From Camellia lanceoleosa (taxonomy: Eukaryota; Streptophyta; Magnoliopsida; Ericales; Theaceae): 64,000 nucleotides of DNA. The stretch covers positions 170,142,101 through 170,206,100 of the forward strand of contig CM045758.1 in NCBI GenBank assembly GCA_025200525.1, given 5' to 3'. The first letter of the stretch is position 1. Every line of letters begins with the position of its first letter. Shown piece after piece: positions 34,672-45,343 of this stretch. A program made the position numbers and the translations under genes. The notes below the pieces were generated by a model that made no database searches, was not told the DNA's origin, and worked only from the letters and a program-made list of their open reading frames with translations.

Positions 34672-37600
34672 ATGACGACCAAGCTCTTCATTTCCACACC
34701 CTGCTTCTCAATTCCTCAACTTCTTGCTCCTCACGAATGCCTCAATCTCAGGTCACTCACTCTACGTTACTTACTCTCTCAATCATATTTTTACATATGG
34801 AGTATTCATTTGTGTGGTTGGTTCTCAATTCACTACTACTTGTAGGTATATGCCAGTTTCATCGCAACTCTCCACAGCGGCTTCGCGGTTTCGAGTCCCC
34901 AAAAAGCGTATCACTGGCCGCGAAGACAGAAACTCCAGCCTCAGGTGCGTGTTTTAAGTGTTTGATTAAATTCCTCAATCACGAATGCTTTTGAAAATTT
35001 TAGGTGCTTACAAAACAATCATCTGTGTTTTGTTGTTATTTCGGAATTTAATTAACAGTTGGATGGCTACGGTCCGAGGGAATGTGGAATCGGCAGCTGT
35101 TCCAACATCGGTCCCGGTTCGAGTAGCCCACGAGCTTCTTCAGGCTGGACACCGGTATTTGGATGTCAGGTAGTGTTTGTGATTCATTGTTTTTGTTTTG
35201 TTTTGTTTTTTTTTTTTTTTTGGCAGAGTTATTAAAAAATTTCTGAATTGCAAAATTGATTTGATTGGGTAGAGATGGTGAATCTGTGAATGTTACTGTG
35301 GTGTGCTAACTGTTCTTTTGTTGGTGGGTGTGACTGTGTGTAGGACTGCTGAGGAGTTTAGTGCAGGGCATGCTGTTGGGGCCATCAATGTTCCTTACAT
35401 GTTCAAAGTTGGATCAGGTTTGTGTCTATTACTGAGAGCAAATTTGCAATTCTGATCTGTTTATGACATTGTTTTGATGAGAATGGGCATGACAGTGAAA
35501 ATTGACTGATTCAACTTCGAACCCTTGCCCTTTTCAAGTGTTCATCAATTGTCCTGTTTTATTGATCAATAGTTGCATTTCTCACAGTAAGAATTCAAAA
35601 ATGAGGTTAATGCAGGTTGACTAGTTTGTGCCTTCTTTTGTTTCCCCTCCCAATTCATAAATAGAGGAACGAACACTAGGGCTTGTTTGGTTTGTTTTTG
35701 TAGGGTAGTTTTTGAGATAAAAAGTACGAAAACTTGTTTGGTCTGTCTTTTTTCAGAAATGGTTTTTCAAAATTGTTTTGGGGAGAAAATTTATAAAAAA
35801 GTGATTGATTTGATGTGTTTGAGAGAGAGAGTGATTTTGGAAAGTAAGTAACCAAACAAAATTTTGAGATTTTTTTTTTAACAAACTTGTTTGGTTTGAT
35901 TACTCTTGAAAATTTGTTTGTAGAGAATTTTTCTCAAAATTTTTTCTGAAAAACAAACCAAACAATTTTTTTTCTTGGATACTTTCCCTGAGTTTTATAA
36001 GCTAGAGGATGATCCAAGAATTTCTCTCAATGTTTAGTTATATTAACAATCACAATTCAAAAGCCTGGAAACAAGGTGATTGGGGCCTATTCTAGGTCAG
36101 ACAACCTCAATGCCGATGCCTTGTAATTTCAGTCCATTATCTTCTTTAATTTGTTGCTTTGTTCTTTTGTTGTTCACTCACGGCAGGCATGACAAAGAAC
36201 CCTAATTTTTTGGAGGAAGTGCTATTACATTTTGGAAAAGATGATGAAATTATCGTCGTGAGTCCCTTATTTTTGTCTATTTTATTCTTTGGCATTGACT
36301 TTTTGTCAAGTTCACTTTTAGCCACTATCTATGTAATGAATTTTTTTACACAAGCGACAAGAAGTTCATGTCGGATGAGAATGAAATATGGATAAATTGT
36401 AACATAGCTATACTCTTCATTTGGATTAAACCTTTTTTCTGGGCATTAAAAGTAGAATTTTTATGTAGATTGGGTACTATTGCTCAATAACAAATTCATG
36501 CCAATGAGAGATCTTGAATCATTTTTGGTTCATAAAAATATAAAAACTGCCAAGTTTTTATTGATTAATGTATTAAATAGCTATTGTAGATGGCTGAAGT
36601 AACAATATTACAACAATATTCAAGCCGCTTGTGTAAAACCTTTATTTGCCTGGATGGTGTGTCAAAATAAAATATTGTCTTAATCCCTTCTGCTGACTTT
36701 TGGAGACTTTCTTTCTGAATTTCAGGGATGCCAGCTTGGTAAAAGATCGCTAATGGCAGCGACAGACCTTATATCAGCTGTAAGTATATCTTCTAAATAG
36801 ATGCAGGTTATATGCATATTAGATTGTCATTGCCAATTGAGAGGACTACTGCCCTAATGCTGTTTGGACTTGACAGGAACTTCTGTTTGTTTGGAATATA
36901 ATAAGAAGTCATTTTCTTCACCAAGACCATTGATGTGTGACAAAGACCATTAATGTTTAAACTAACGGGGAATTAATCAGTCATGTTGAGTGCAAGAAGA
37001 ATTAAACATTAATGTTAAACTAATGGGAATTAGTCTAGAAAATCTTTATTCTTTAGCATTCAAGGCTTTTTAAGTTTTTAGGTTCAGGTGAAGCGTTAGT
37101 CCTTACAATATTAGTGAAGCATTAATGCACCAACCTAGTAGAAATCTTTGGAAATAGGTATTGAAAGTGAACTTGGTTAATGATAACCATGGAACATATC
37201 TCTTTGGATGAAAGTTTACAAAATATTATGTTGCCATTACCAATTGGTTGGATCAAAATACTAGTTTCAATGGTATCCTATGACAATTTGAACACGTCTC
37301 AATTTTGGACTACTGTAATAATATTTCAGGTCTAATGATTTTTTTTTTTTGGTGTCAGTATTTGCATGCACACTTATTCTAACCTACTCATGGATCATTT
37401 GAGCGAAAAATTGGTTTGGCAGTCTAGAATTATTTAGTTTGGTGAAGCCTTCCAAATCACAGATGGCTTGCAAATCCTGAAGATTTCCTACAAGTTTTTA
37501 GTTAGCATTGCACATTTGACCATTTGTCCATTTGTGATGATTCATTGAAATCATGAACTTGCGCTTAATATGAATCTCAAGGTTTCTACTAGGTTTATTT

Positions 37601-37866
37601 ATGGTTTTTATAATTCAGAGAAGAAAATGAAGTCATACACTTTCTTGAGTCGTATTCCTTTGTGCATCTGTATAATGAGCAAATATATTTCAGTTTCACA
37701 TAGCTGCACTCGGCTCATCAATTCCTCAAATTGGCTTCAAATTTGATCCAAGTTCTGATGAACTAACGGAATCTTCAATTCTTTCATGCAGGGCTTTACA
37801 GGTGTTACAGATATTGCTGGTGGGTATGCTGCTTGGACACAGACTGGACTTCCCACGGTCTCATAA
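34672..37866 (+). CDS. SEN1: Plastid single-domain rhodanese, SEN1/STR15-like
   Basis: This is a complete gene of seven exons: 34672-34751, 34846-34944, 35059-35169, 35344-35417, 36187-36257, 36726-36779 and 37792-37866, all with GT-AG introns, giving 187 aa. The first ~60 residues are Ser/Arg/Leu-rich without acidic clusters near the start, as in a chloroplast transit peptide. Residues ~75-185 are one rhodanese domain, with PTSVPVRVAHELLQAGHRYL, AINVPYMFKVGSG, the active-site loop GCQLGKRS (Cys147, CXXGXRS) and DIAGGYAAW near the end. Rhodaneses move sulfane sulfur from thiosulfate-type donors to thiols. In Arabidopsis the SEN1/DIN1 gene is induced by darkness and senescence. The neighbours LTO1 and a STY kinase support SEN1 orthology over the sister STR16; by sequence alone either name is possible. 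The ATG at 34672 is chosen because it opens the transit peptide and stays in frame through both early introns. Confidence 0.9.
35680..35965. mobile_element. MITE in SEN1 intron 4
   Basis: The left end GGGCTTGTTTGGTTTGTTTT and the right end (minus strand TTGTTTGGTTTGTTTTTCAG) are inverted. The interior contains further GTTTGGT/ACCAAAC pairs. It is entirely intronic and does not touch splice sites. Confidence 0.55.
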
Positions 37867-38170
37867 ATGCTGCCATTTTCTGCACAAAGTAGGCGTTTGA
37901 TGTACGAAACTCAACCAATGTAGTAAATTAACATTCTGGTAAAAGGTTTACAACAGATACTACAGATCCTGGGATATGTAGGAGACTGTTAGGTCTCATT
38001 TGTAAAAAGAAGGAAATAATAGCAACTTTCTCACACATGAAGAGTTGAAAGTCCTGTTTACCAAAAAAAGAAAAGAAAAAGAAAGAACAGCTATAAGTCC
38101 TGTTCGTGCTTTGCACCAGTGTACTTGGATTAGCTTTTAGAAAAATGATTGGGAGTTCTAAATAAAAGAG
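37867..38170 (+). other. SEN1 3' UTR with AATAAA
   Basis: AATAAA lies at 38161-38166 in an A/T-rich context, about 300 bp past the stop codon. It is a candidate poly(A) signal, not proven. Confidence 0.35.
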
Positions 38171-38754
38171 CTTGAATGAGCTCTAATAGGGGTGGGTCCT
38201 ACGATGGTAGTGATGTTTATGTCTTTTCTTCTTTTTTTTCATTGCCAAGTGTATTATTTTTAGGGCATGTATCATTTTCCTAGCTTTTATTCAATGAAGC
38301 AATGTAGCTCTCTTTTGGCTTCGATCAAATTATAGAAACCTAGCCTAGATATGCTGGTCTGACCCCACCTAGTTGCTGCAACTCACTCACCAAAATAAGA
38401 AAACTATTACAGCTAACTTGAGGTGTAACCTTTTGGATAGGGGAGAGATGGTTGGTAAGGTTCAACAGCAGTGATAAACAAAGAGAGAGAGACGTAGTCT
38501 TTCGGCCCCTTAACATTTAATGCCTTTTATGTCCTTGAATCGTGTGATATGAGAGAGTTAGGGAATGGAGAATTAAATTAAGAGTTATTGTGCCAAATGA
38601 AAAGCTTCAAAAATAGAAGAAGTCCATCTCCAAGTGACCCCAGTAATGAGGAGACTACAAAGGAGAATAACAGAAGAAAACTCAAAATGAAACTTTATAA
38701 CTTGAAGAGTGTTAAAGGGAAAATTTGAATCTTTTTTGTTATGTATGTTGTTGT

Positions 38755-39005
38755 GGTGTTTGGGAACTTGGTTCTCAAATTTTTTTCTCATTTTTTTCAC
38801 TAAAAGACAAAAGTTTTGTAAAATTAAAAAAAATACATCCAAACAAAATATCACATTTAATCCCATAATCATTTCACTTTTTCTCTCATAAACATCACAT
38901 TCAACCAAAAAAAAACTAAACTATCTTCTCAAATATTAAAATTTTTTTATTCAATAATATTCTACAACTAAAAAAACCTACATAAAAATTCACTTCCCAA
39001 ACACC
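38755..39005. mobile_element. ~250-bp MITE with GTGTTTGGGAA ends
   Basis: The left end GGTGTTTGGGAACTTGG and the right end (minus strand GGTGTTTGGGAAGTGAA) are inverted. The interior is A/T-rich and non-coding. Confidence 0.65.
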
Positions 39006-39579
39006 TACTGTGTTTGTCTTTTATTGGCTAGCTTGTTTTTGTTTGAAGGGGTAGTTTGTTTTTGTTTATGTTTGTTTTCCCTACAAAAGATGTGAATTGA
39101 ATTTCATTACATAATTTTTTTTTTTTTTGTTATAATATGACTTACTTAACCAAAAAAAAAAAAACCCTTTTGGATAGTTGCGGCTTGGAAATGTAAAACT
39201 TGTGCCAAAAGATGAAACTAGCCTACTAGGGATACCTCAAGACTAAGGGCGCTTCCTTAGTTAGATGAGATATTTGAATTCAAGTTTTATTACTGTGCTA
39301 TGCAACTTTTTTCCCCCTATTTTCTTTGGGGCAAAATTCACTTCCCCATCTCTTATTGCCCGACCACTGGAGTTGTTCCCTCTCCCCTCTCTCCGACCAT
39401 CGATCAGTTCAAAACTTTGATACAGCAACGTCTCAGTCCATGTATTTTGATCAGTTTGAAGCATCTACCATAGATCAATTCAAAGCGCCAGTATGCATAT
39501 ATTTGGTTGTTTTATTGGTTTGATTTTCTGATCTATTTATCAATAGGCTGTCATGTAGATTCAACTTCGATTATGTTTT

Positions 39580-40705
39580 ATAGGACTGAGCAGCAGATAT
39601 ACCGATCCGTTAAAACCGACCGAACTGAACCGATCTGCCACATTTTGGACGGATGCATTATGACGAGCGGACGGTTGCGGATTGATTTTCTTCAATCCGC
39701 CAATTTGGCGGACGGATGGCGGATTTGAGATTCCTTTGACCGCAACCGAACCGCTAAACCGCAAATACCCTTAATAATTTATAAGACTTTATGTTTTCAA
39801 TTTGTTTAAATATTTTGTTTGTGTTTTCAATTGAAAAAGAGTTTAAATATTCAGTTGAAAAAAAGTTTACAACTTGAATATATTTTTTGAATTGAAAAAA
39901 ATAAACGTATTGTTTATTTATATTTTTTGATTTTTAAATTTAACTCTAAAAATAATAAATAGAAAATATGATATATGCTGGTTAGTTTTTATTTTCAAAA
40001 ACATATATAGATGTAATAATACAGAGACATACAATCTCTACTACTGCCTTGTTCATGGAGAAAACAGTTTTATCTTTTTTTTTCCCAAATCGCCCGTCCT
40101 TGGGGGGGGGGGGGGGGAGGTCTTCCATCTTGGGTGTATGTAGATGGTTGAATTGTTATTACAAAATGATCTCTACCCACTGGGGTGACACCAGTGAGGT
40201 GTCACCGGGGTTGGAGGAAAAATTTTTTTTTTGGCCAATCCCACGCCACGCCATTGAGGGTGGGGTGGGGCCTTCCGTCTTGGGTGTATGTAGCATTGTT
40301 GTTGTTATTATATGTTAAGAATCATAGATTGTAATACTTTATGTGGATGAATCATGCTGTTATTGTAATATATGAATGAGTCATGCAGTGATTGTGATAT
40401 TCTAAAGTTTCAAACTTTCTTTTTTTGGATGAGACATACAGTGATTGTAATAGTTTTTTAAGTCGTTGACTGTAATACTTTTTTTTTTTTTTTTGCGGAA
40501 GTGCACAAGTTGAATTATGTTGAAAATTTATAAAATCTTAAACCGCCAAACCAATTCGCAACCATCCGCCAAACCGCCAATCCGCTCAATCCACATCCGT
40601 CGGATTGGCGGACGGATGCAGATTGATTTTCTCCAATCCGCCAATCTTGCGGACGGATGGCGGATTGGAAATTTCGTGGCCCCAACTGACCCGCGCCCAC
40701 CCCTA
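39580..40705. mobile_element. Mosaic repeat with duplicated GGCGGACGGATGGCGGAT segment
   Basis: Two GC-rich ends share a ~45-bp direct segment (GATTGATTTTCTTCAATCCG... near 39678-39724 and GATTGATTTTCTCCAATCCG... near 40620-40667). AACCG/CGGTT-rich DNA surrounds both. The right outer end reads, on the minus strand, CTAGGGGTGGGCGCGGGTCA, like a hAT-type terminus. Flanks ATAGGACT and AGTCCTAT are inverted. Between the ends lies AT-rich DNA. Limits are approximate, and short ORFs here are not genes. Confidence 0.45.
40085..40310 (+). repeat. Poly-G run and retroposon-tail-like direct repeat
   Basis: Sixteen consecutive G lie at 40102-40117. The segment CTTCCATCTTGGGTGTATGT (about 40122) recurs as CTTCCGTCTTGGGTGTATGT (about 40271), the second followed by TTGTTGTTGTTATTAT. 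The phrase followed by TTG repeats is typical of plant retroposon 3' tails (inference). Confidence 0.4.
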
Positions 40706-40929
40706 GTCCTATGAATAACCCTCTATGTGTGTGTATATATGTATTAGAAGATGCACACACTCACGTTGGTGTGCTTAAAATCTGCAGTTACGACCTACAG
40801 ATTTGCAGTTACAAATTTAGTGTATTTAAATGGTAGTTATAAAATAAGGGTAATATTAGAATAAGAAAGTTGTGATGTTCATATCAAGAATACTGTTGAT
40901 TTTATTTAATAGTATATGAGAGGGAAGAT

Positions 40930-41785
40930 TCGCATGACAGTACGGCCAAGCTAAGGCAACGTTGGATGTAACGAAATGCACGGCGTCGAGCTAACCCTGT
41001 TGACGCGATTGACTTGCGCGGTCATTGATATGGACCGAAAGCGTTAAATCGCCTGCCGAGCTATGTTCCAGCGAGTTGAACGGAGTAATGTAGGGTTATT
41101 GGGAGACCGGACCGCCAAGATTTCAAAATGGCGTGCCTCCGACCGGCTGGCCGAGATGAACGGTTTGTGTGGCCGAGAACCGAGATGGAATGATTAGAGG
41201 CCGGCATGCCTCGCAACCGGTTGGTCCTGATGAACCGGTCTGGAGTGGCTCGGCCGGAATGGTCTGGCTTTCACCTGATCACCGAGGGACAGCTCGGCAG
41301 TATGTAGCCCAGTTGGTGATCTCCCGCAAGCAATCGGTCGGTCGTGGTATCTCGGTCAAGGGTGCCACCTGGGCCAATGGTGTGAAGGAGAGGACATCTG
41401 CTCCACGAACGCCTCAATACCGTTAGGCAGTTCAGTGTGTACTGGTGAAAGGACAAAATCTTTACACGTGTAAGGCGGTGGGAAGCGCGCATTGCCACCT
41501 GTCCAAGAAAGGACAGCAGAGGTAGTGCGCGCACGACCTTGAGGCTGCATGGCCAGCCTAGAAATAGGTGAGGAGACGGATGTTAGAGGTATGCGAACTC
41601 ACTCTCACAAACACTCTCTCCTCATTGTCTTCTTTCCGAAATCTGACTTGATCGTCGGAGGGTCTTTCCGGCACACCACCGCCGGGCAGCTCACCCATTT
41701 TGTGTTGCAGAGACAGACGATTTTGGAAGCTTGACGTTCGTATGCGTTTGAGAGTAAAGGATATTTCGACCGTCTGACAAGATAT
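40930..41785 (+). mobile_element. GC-rich LTR-like segment
   Basis: About 850 bp is far richer in GC than its neighbours. Its 3' part has an LTR R/U5 look: CT-rich CTCTCTCCTCATTGTC, GATCGTCGGAGGGTCTTTCC, ACCACCGCCGGGC, then TTTTGTGTTGCAGAG. A possible start is TGACAGTACGGCC near 40935 and a possible end GACCGTCTGACA at 41769-41780. I could not find a matching target duplication, so a solo or broken LTR is likely but unproven. The 60-87-aa ORFs on both strands have no domains. Confidence 0.45.
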
Positions 41786-42027
41786 ATATATATATGTATT
41801 ATAGTACAATTAGGGGTTTTATTAAGTTAAATAATTAAGTATACATGTAATTAGATTAAATAAATAAAAATTTATTGTTAATAGATGATTTAATTAATTA
41901 ACATGTGATTAAGTTAAAATTAAGTGTATAATAGAAAAGAGAAAGATAACAATAATATTTTTTGCATAAGGGTAAAATAGTCTTTTAATATCTAAAGTTA
42001 ATTGCAATTTAGTCCGAAACCATAAGA

Positions 42028-42653
42028 CCATCTCCAACGGTTCAGCTAATCCAACACCAAATTTAAATTTTGATGAAAAATGTCCCTTTTCATGCTCCAA
42101 CGGTTTCATCAGATTGATATCAGAATGAGTTTTCACCAAAAAATTCATCAACCGAGAGACCAGTTGGTGAAATCATGAAATGGTGGTGGAACCGGTGGTT
42201 GTTGACCAACCAACCAAATCATGGGTTCAAAAATTTTGCAACCAACCAACCCGACCAAGAAAAGAAATGAACATACGACACCACAGAAGGAATGGTTGGC
42301 ATGGGCTTTGAAGCAATTAAAAGGTACCCTTGACACTCACCTTCACCCCATTGGACACTCAATTTGAAGCATTTGAAGCATGTCTCAATTTGAAGCATTT
42401 TCCCATTGGACAATCACCTTCACCCTCTTCATCCTGGATTGCACGAAATTAAAGGTACCTCGTTATTTGTCCCATGGTTGTTGTGAGGCGTGGGAAAATG
42501 ATAGAAAAGAACCCTATCTTCTTCCTCCTAAAAAAAAAAATAATGGGTTGACCAATTTTGATGCTCACCGTTGGAGCGAGTGGTATCAAATTAGAGAAAG
42601 AGTGATTTTTTTACTCAGATTTGGTGAAAAGTTTGATGCACCGTTGGAGATGG
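42028..42653. mobile_element. ~626-bp inverted-repeat element, CCATCTCCAACGGT ends
   Basis: The left end CCATCTCCAACGGTTCAGC and the right end (minus strand CCATCTCCAACGGTGCATC) share 14 exact bases. Inner parts CACCAAATTT and, on the minus strand, CACCAAATCT extend the similarity. Inside, a direct repeat ACTCAATTTGAAGCATTT / CTCAATTTGAAGCATTTTC is present. Non-coding. Confidence 0.7.
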
Positions 42654-42808
42654 GGAGCTTTTTGCCTATTTTTGAACTATAAGGGGATAAAGTGAATTTT
42701 GTCATTCTTTTTTTTTTTATCGATTTTTTTGGGATTATCTTTCACCTCAATTTGACCTAAATTTCATTTTGTCATAATTTTAATTAAAATAATTTGGTCC
42801 ATACACTT

Positions 42809-43923
42809 TGGTGCCGTTTGGTAACACACGTTTTCAGTTTTCTGTTTATATTTACAAAAATTTTAAAAAATTAAATAAAAACTTGTTTGGTAAATTTTTG
42901 ATTTATAAATTAGTGGTCTCAGTTTATAAATTTGGCCAAAAAATATAAATTCAAAAAATGTATTTCCGTTTTGAGTTTTGAGTTTTTTTTTTTTTTTTAC
43001 CACCCAACACTAGTCACCACCCGCCATTTTCCACTACCGTCTTCCGCCATCACCGCTCACCACCTGCCACCACCACTCACCACCCACCTGCCACCACTAG
43101 CCACCACCACCCACCTGCCACCCACTCGCCGCTACCATCATTACTACCACTACCACCAACTTGCTATCCATCTGTCACCTGCCAATACCATCCATTACCA
43201 TCCATCGCCCGCCACCACCACCTGCCACCTATCTGCCACCACCACTGACCACCTACCTGCCACCACCATCTACCACCCGCCACCACCATCTACCGCCCGC
43301 CACCACCACCACCACCATCCACCATCACCCGCATCCACCGCCACCACCATCCACTACCACCACCACCCACTGCACCACACCGCCACCGTCACCCACCCAC
43401 CCACCACTACTTGTCATCCGCCACTCACCTGCCACCACCACTACCCGCTCGCTACCACCCGCCACCTACCACCATCACCCACCCACTCACCTACCATCAC
43501 CACGCACCACCCACCACCTACCACCACCGTCACTACCACCACGACCACCCACTCGCTACCACCCACCACCCGCTGCCTTCACCCACTCACCCGCCACCAC
43601 CCGCCATTCACCACCCACCCGCTACCACCCACCACTACTTGCCATCCGCCACCCACCTGCCACTACCACCCACCATCCGTCACCACCACCACACACCATC
43701 CGTCACCACCACCACCCACTCGCTACCATCCGCCACTGTCTTCCGCCGCCACTTGCCACCACTTGCCATTTCTTACTCTTTTTTGTATTTTTAAATTTTT
43801 TAAAATATTTTATCAATTACCAAACGCGTTTGTAGTTTATATTTTTCTAAAAATAAACAAAAATCAGTTTATAAATTTTTTGTAAATATAAACTGAAAAC
43901 GTAAACATTATCAAATAGACCCT
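42809..43923 (-). mobile_element. Inverted-repeat element with GGTGGN minisatellite core, copy 2
   Basis: It has the same structure as 31280-32411 but inverted. The left end is GTGCCGTTTGGTAACACACG and the right end on the minus strand is GATAATGTTTACGTTTTCAG. The core, 43009-43770, is a CCACCN array. Shared unique flanks (ACCACCCAACACTAG next to a poly-T, TTTGGCCAAA, AACGCGTTTG) prove common descent. Long ORFs are repeat artefacts. Confidence 0.72.
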
Positions 43924-45343
43924 TTAAGTCTAGTTCCAGTTTGGTCATTCTGTCTAAGTTGAAAGTTAAAATAAACAATTTCAGGACGCTTGTCAAATTT
44001 CTAAATTTTCAATTTGATTCTTTTGTCTAAATTAGAGGTTTAAATTAACAATTTTGGGACACTTTTTAAGGTGTGCACGTAGACAAATTAAGAAAAAGAT
44101 TATAATTTTGGAACACTTGCCAAATTTCTAAAAAAAACTTGAATGGAATGATCAAATTAAAAATAGACTTAAAGGGAGAGGCCAAATTATTCAAATTGAA
44201 ATTATAGAAACTAAAAATAAAATTTAGATCAAACTATATGAGTGAAAAGTGTAATTAATTCTTAATTTTTTTTAAATATATATATACATGTATATAAATG
44301 GTAGAACCGAGCAACTTGAGGATTCGCCTCGAGAAGCAAATGCCATTGGTTGCAATGTTAAGCGAAGTGTCTTTAATTTCTGTAGTTTTAATTTGAACAA
44401 TTTTAATTTTACATTTAATCTTGTTGTAATGTAATTTCTCTCTTATTTACAAAAAACGAACATGTGCAAAATTATATAAACCAAAGTCAAATTCAAAACA
44501 AACTATAGAGATCATTGAAGCAATAAATATATTACACAGGTAATATTTATAATTTATTTTGAATTTTACTTTGATCCTCCTCCTAATTTTGCACATGATT
44601 TTTTTGCTCAAAATGTTAACACCACAGGACATAGGAACATTACAACAAAATTAAAAGTACAGAGTGTACCAAAAAAAAAAAAAAAAAAATTAAAAGTATA
44701 GAGATCAAATTATTCAAATTAATAGTGTACCAAAAAAAATAAATAAAAATAAAAATAAAAATTAAAAGTATAGAGATCAAATTATTCAAATTAAAACTAT
44801 GACAACCAAAATAAAATTGAAAAAATTGCAATTCAGGGTAGGTTTACAAAAAAAATAAAAATAAATTCAAATCAATGATAAATATTATAAACTTTAATAA
44901 TTAAAGTTATAAGCTTTTTCATAAATTTGTAAATATTTTGTGAAAACTCAATTGATTTGCAATTTTTCCAATAAAATTTTGCTCAAATTAAAGGAATTAG
45001 AGGACCAGTGATGTAATTTACCCTTATCATTTCATTCCCCATGTAAACATCAAATATATAAGGTTTTATATATTTTACTGTGTGTTGCAGAGACATGGAC
45101 AGTGTTACAACCATACTCACCATTTCAACATATGTTGCAACTTGCGCAATGAAACAAATTATGATGGGGACAAAAAAAATCTAAATGAAAAAGAACGAAA
45201 CCTAAATACACAAAATTTACGAGGTAAGCTCCTATATTATAAATAAAATAAAAATACAAGTTAAAACTACAAATGAGCTGATCAACATGAGAAAATGGAA
45301 TTGAAATTTGGAAAATGGCCCACAGGATCATATATTCCGGAAT
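43924..45343. repeat. AT-rich intergenic DNA with a small palindrome and tandem repeats
   Basis: No gene. A hairpin-like element spans about 44460-44601 (CATGTGCAAAATTAT at the left; ATTTTGCACATG at the right, with CAAAGTCAAATTCAAAA / TTTTGAATTTTACTTTG inside). Two to three copies of AAAAGTATAGAGATCAAATT lie at about 44655-44800. The 3' UTR of the kinase gene on the minus strand must end within this stretch. Confidence 0.5.

Noticed and set aside
41169..41809. ORFs of 60-87 aa in the GC-rich island
   Set aside because: Few stops are expected at this GC content. They overlap on both strands, and no domain is seen.
42932..43885. 317-aa, 224-aa and 127-aa ORFs rich in Pro, His and Thr
   Set aside because: Same CCACCN minisatellite in the inverted sister element; three frames open at once.
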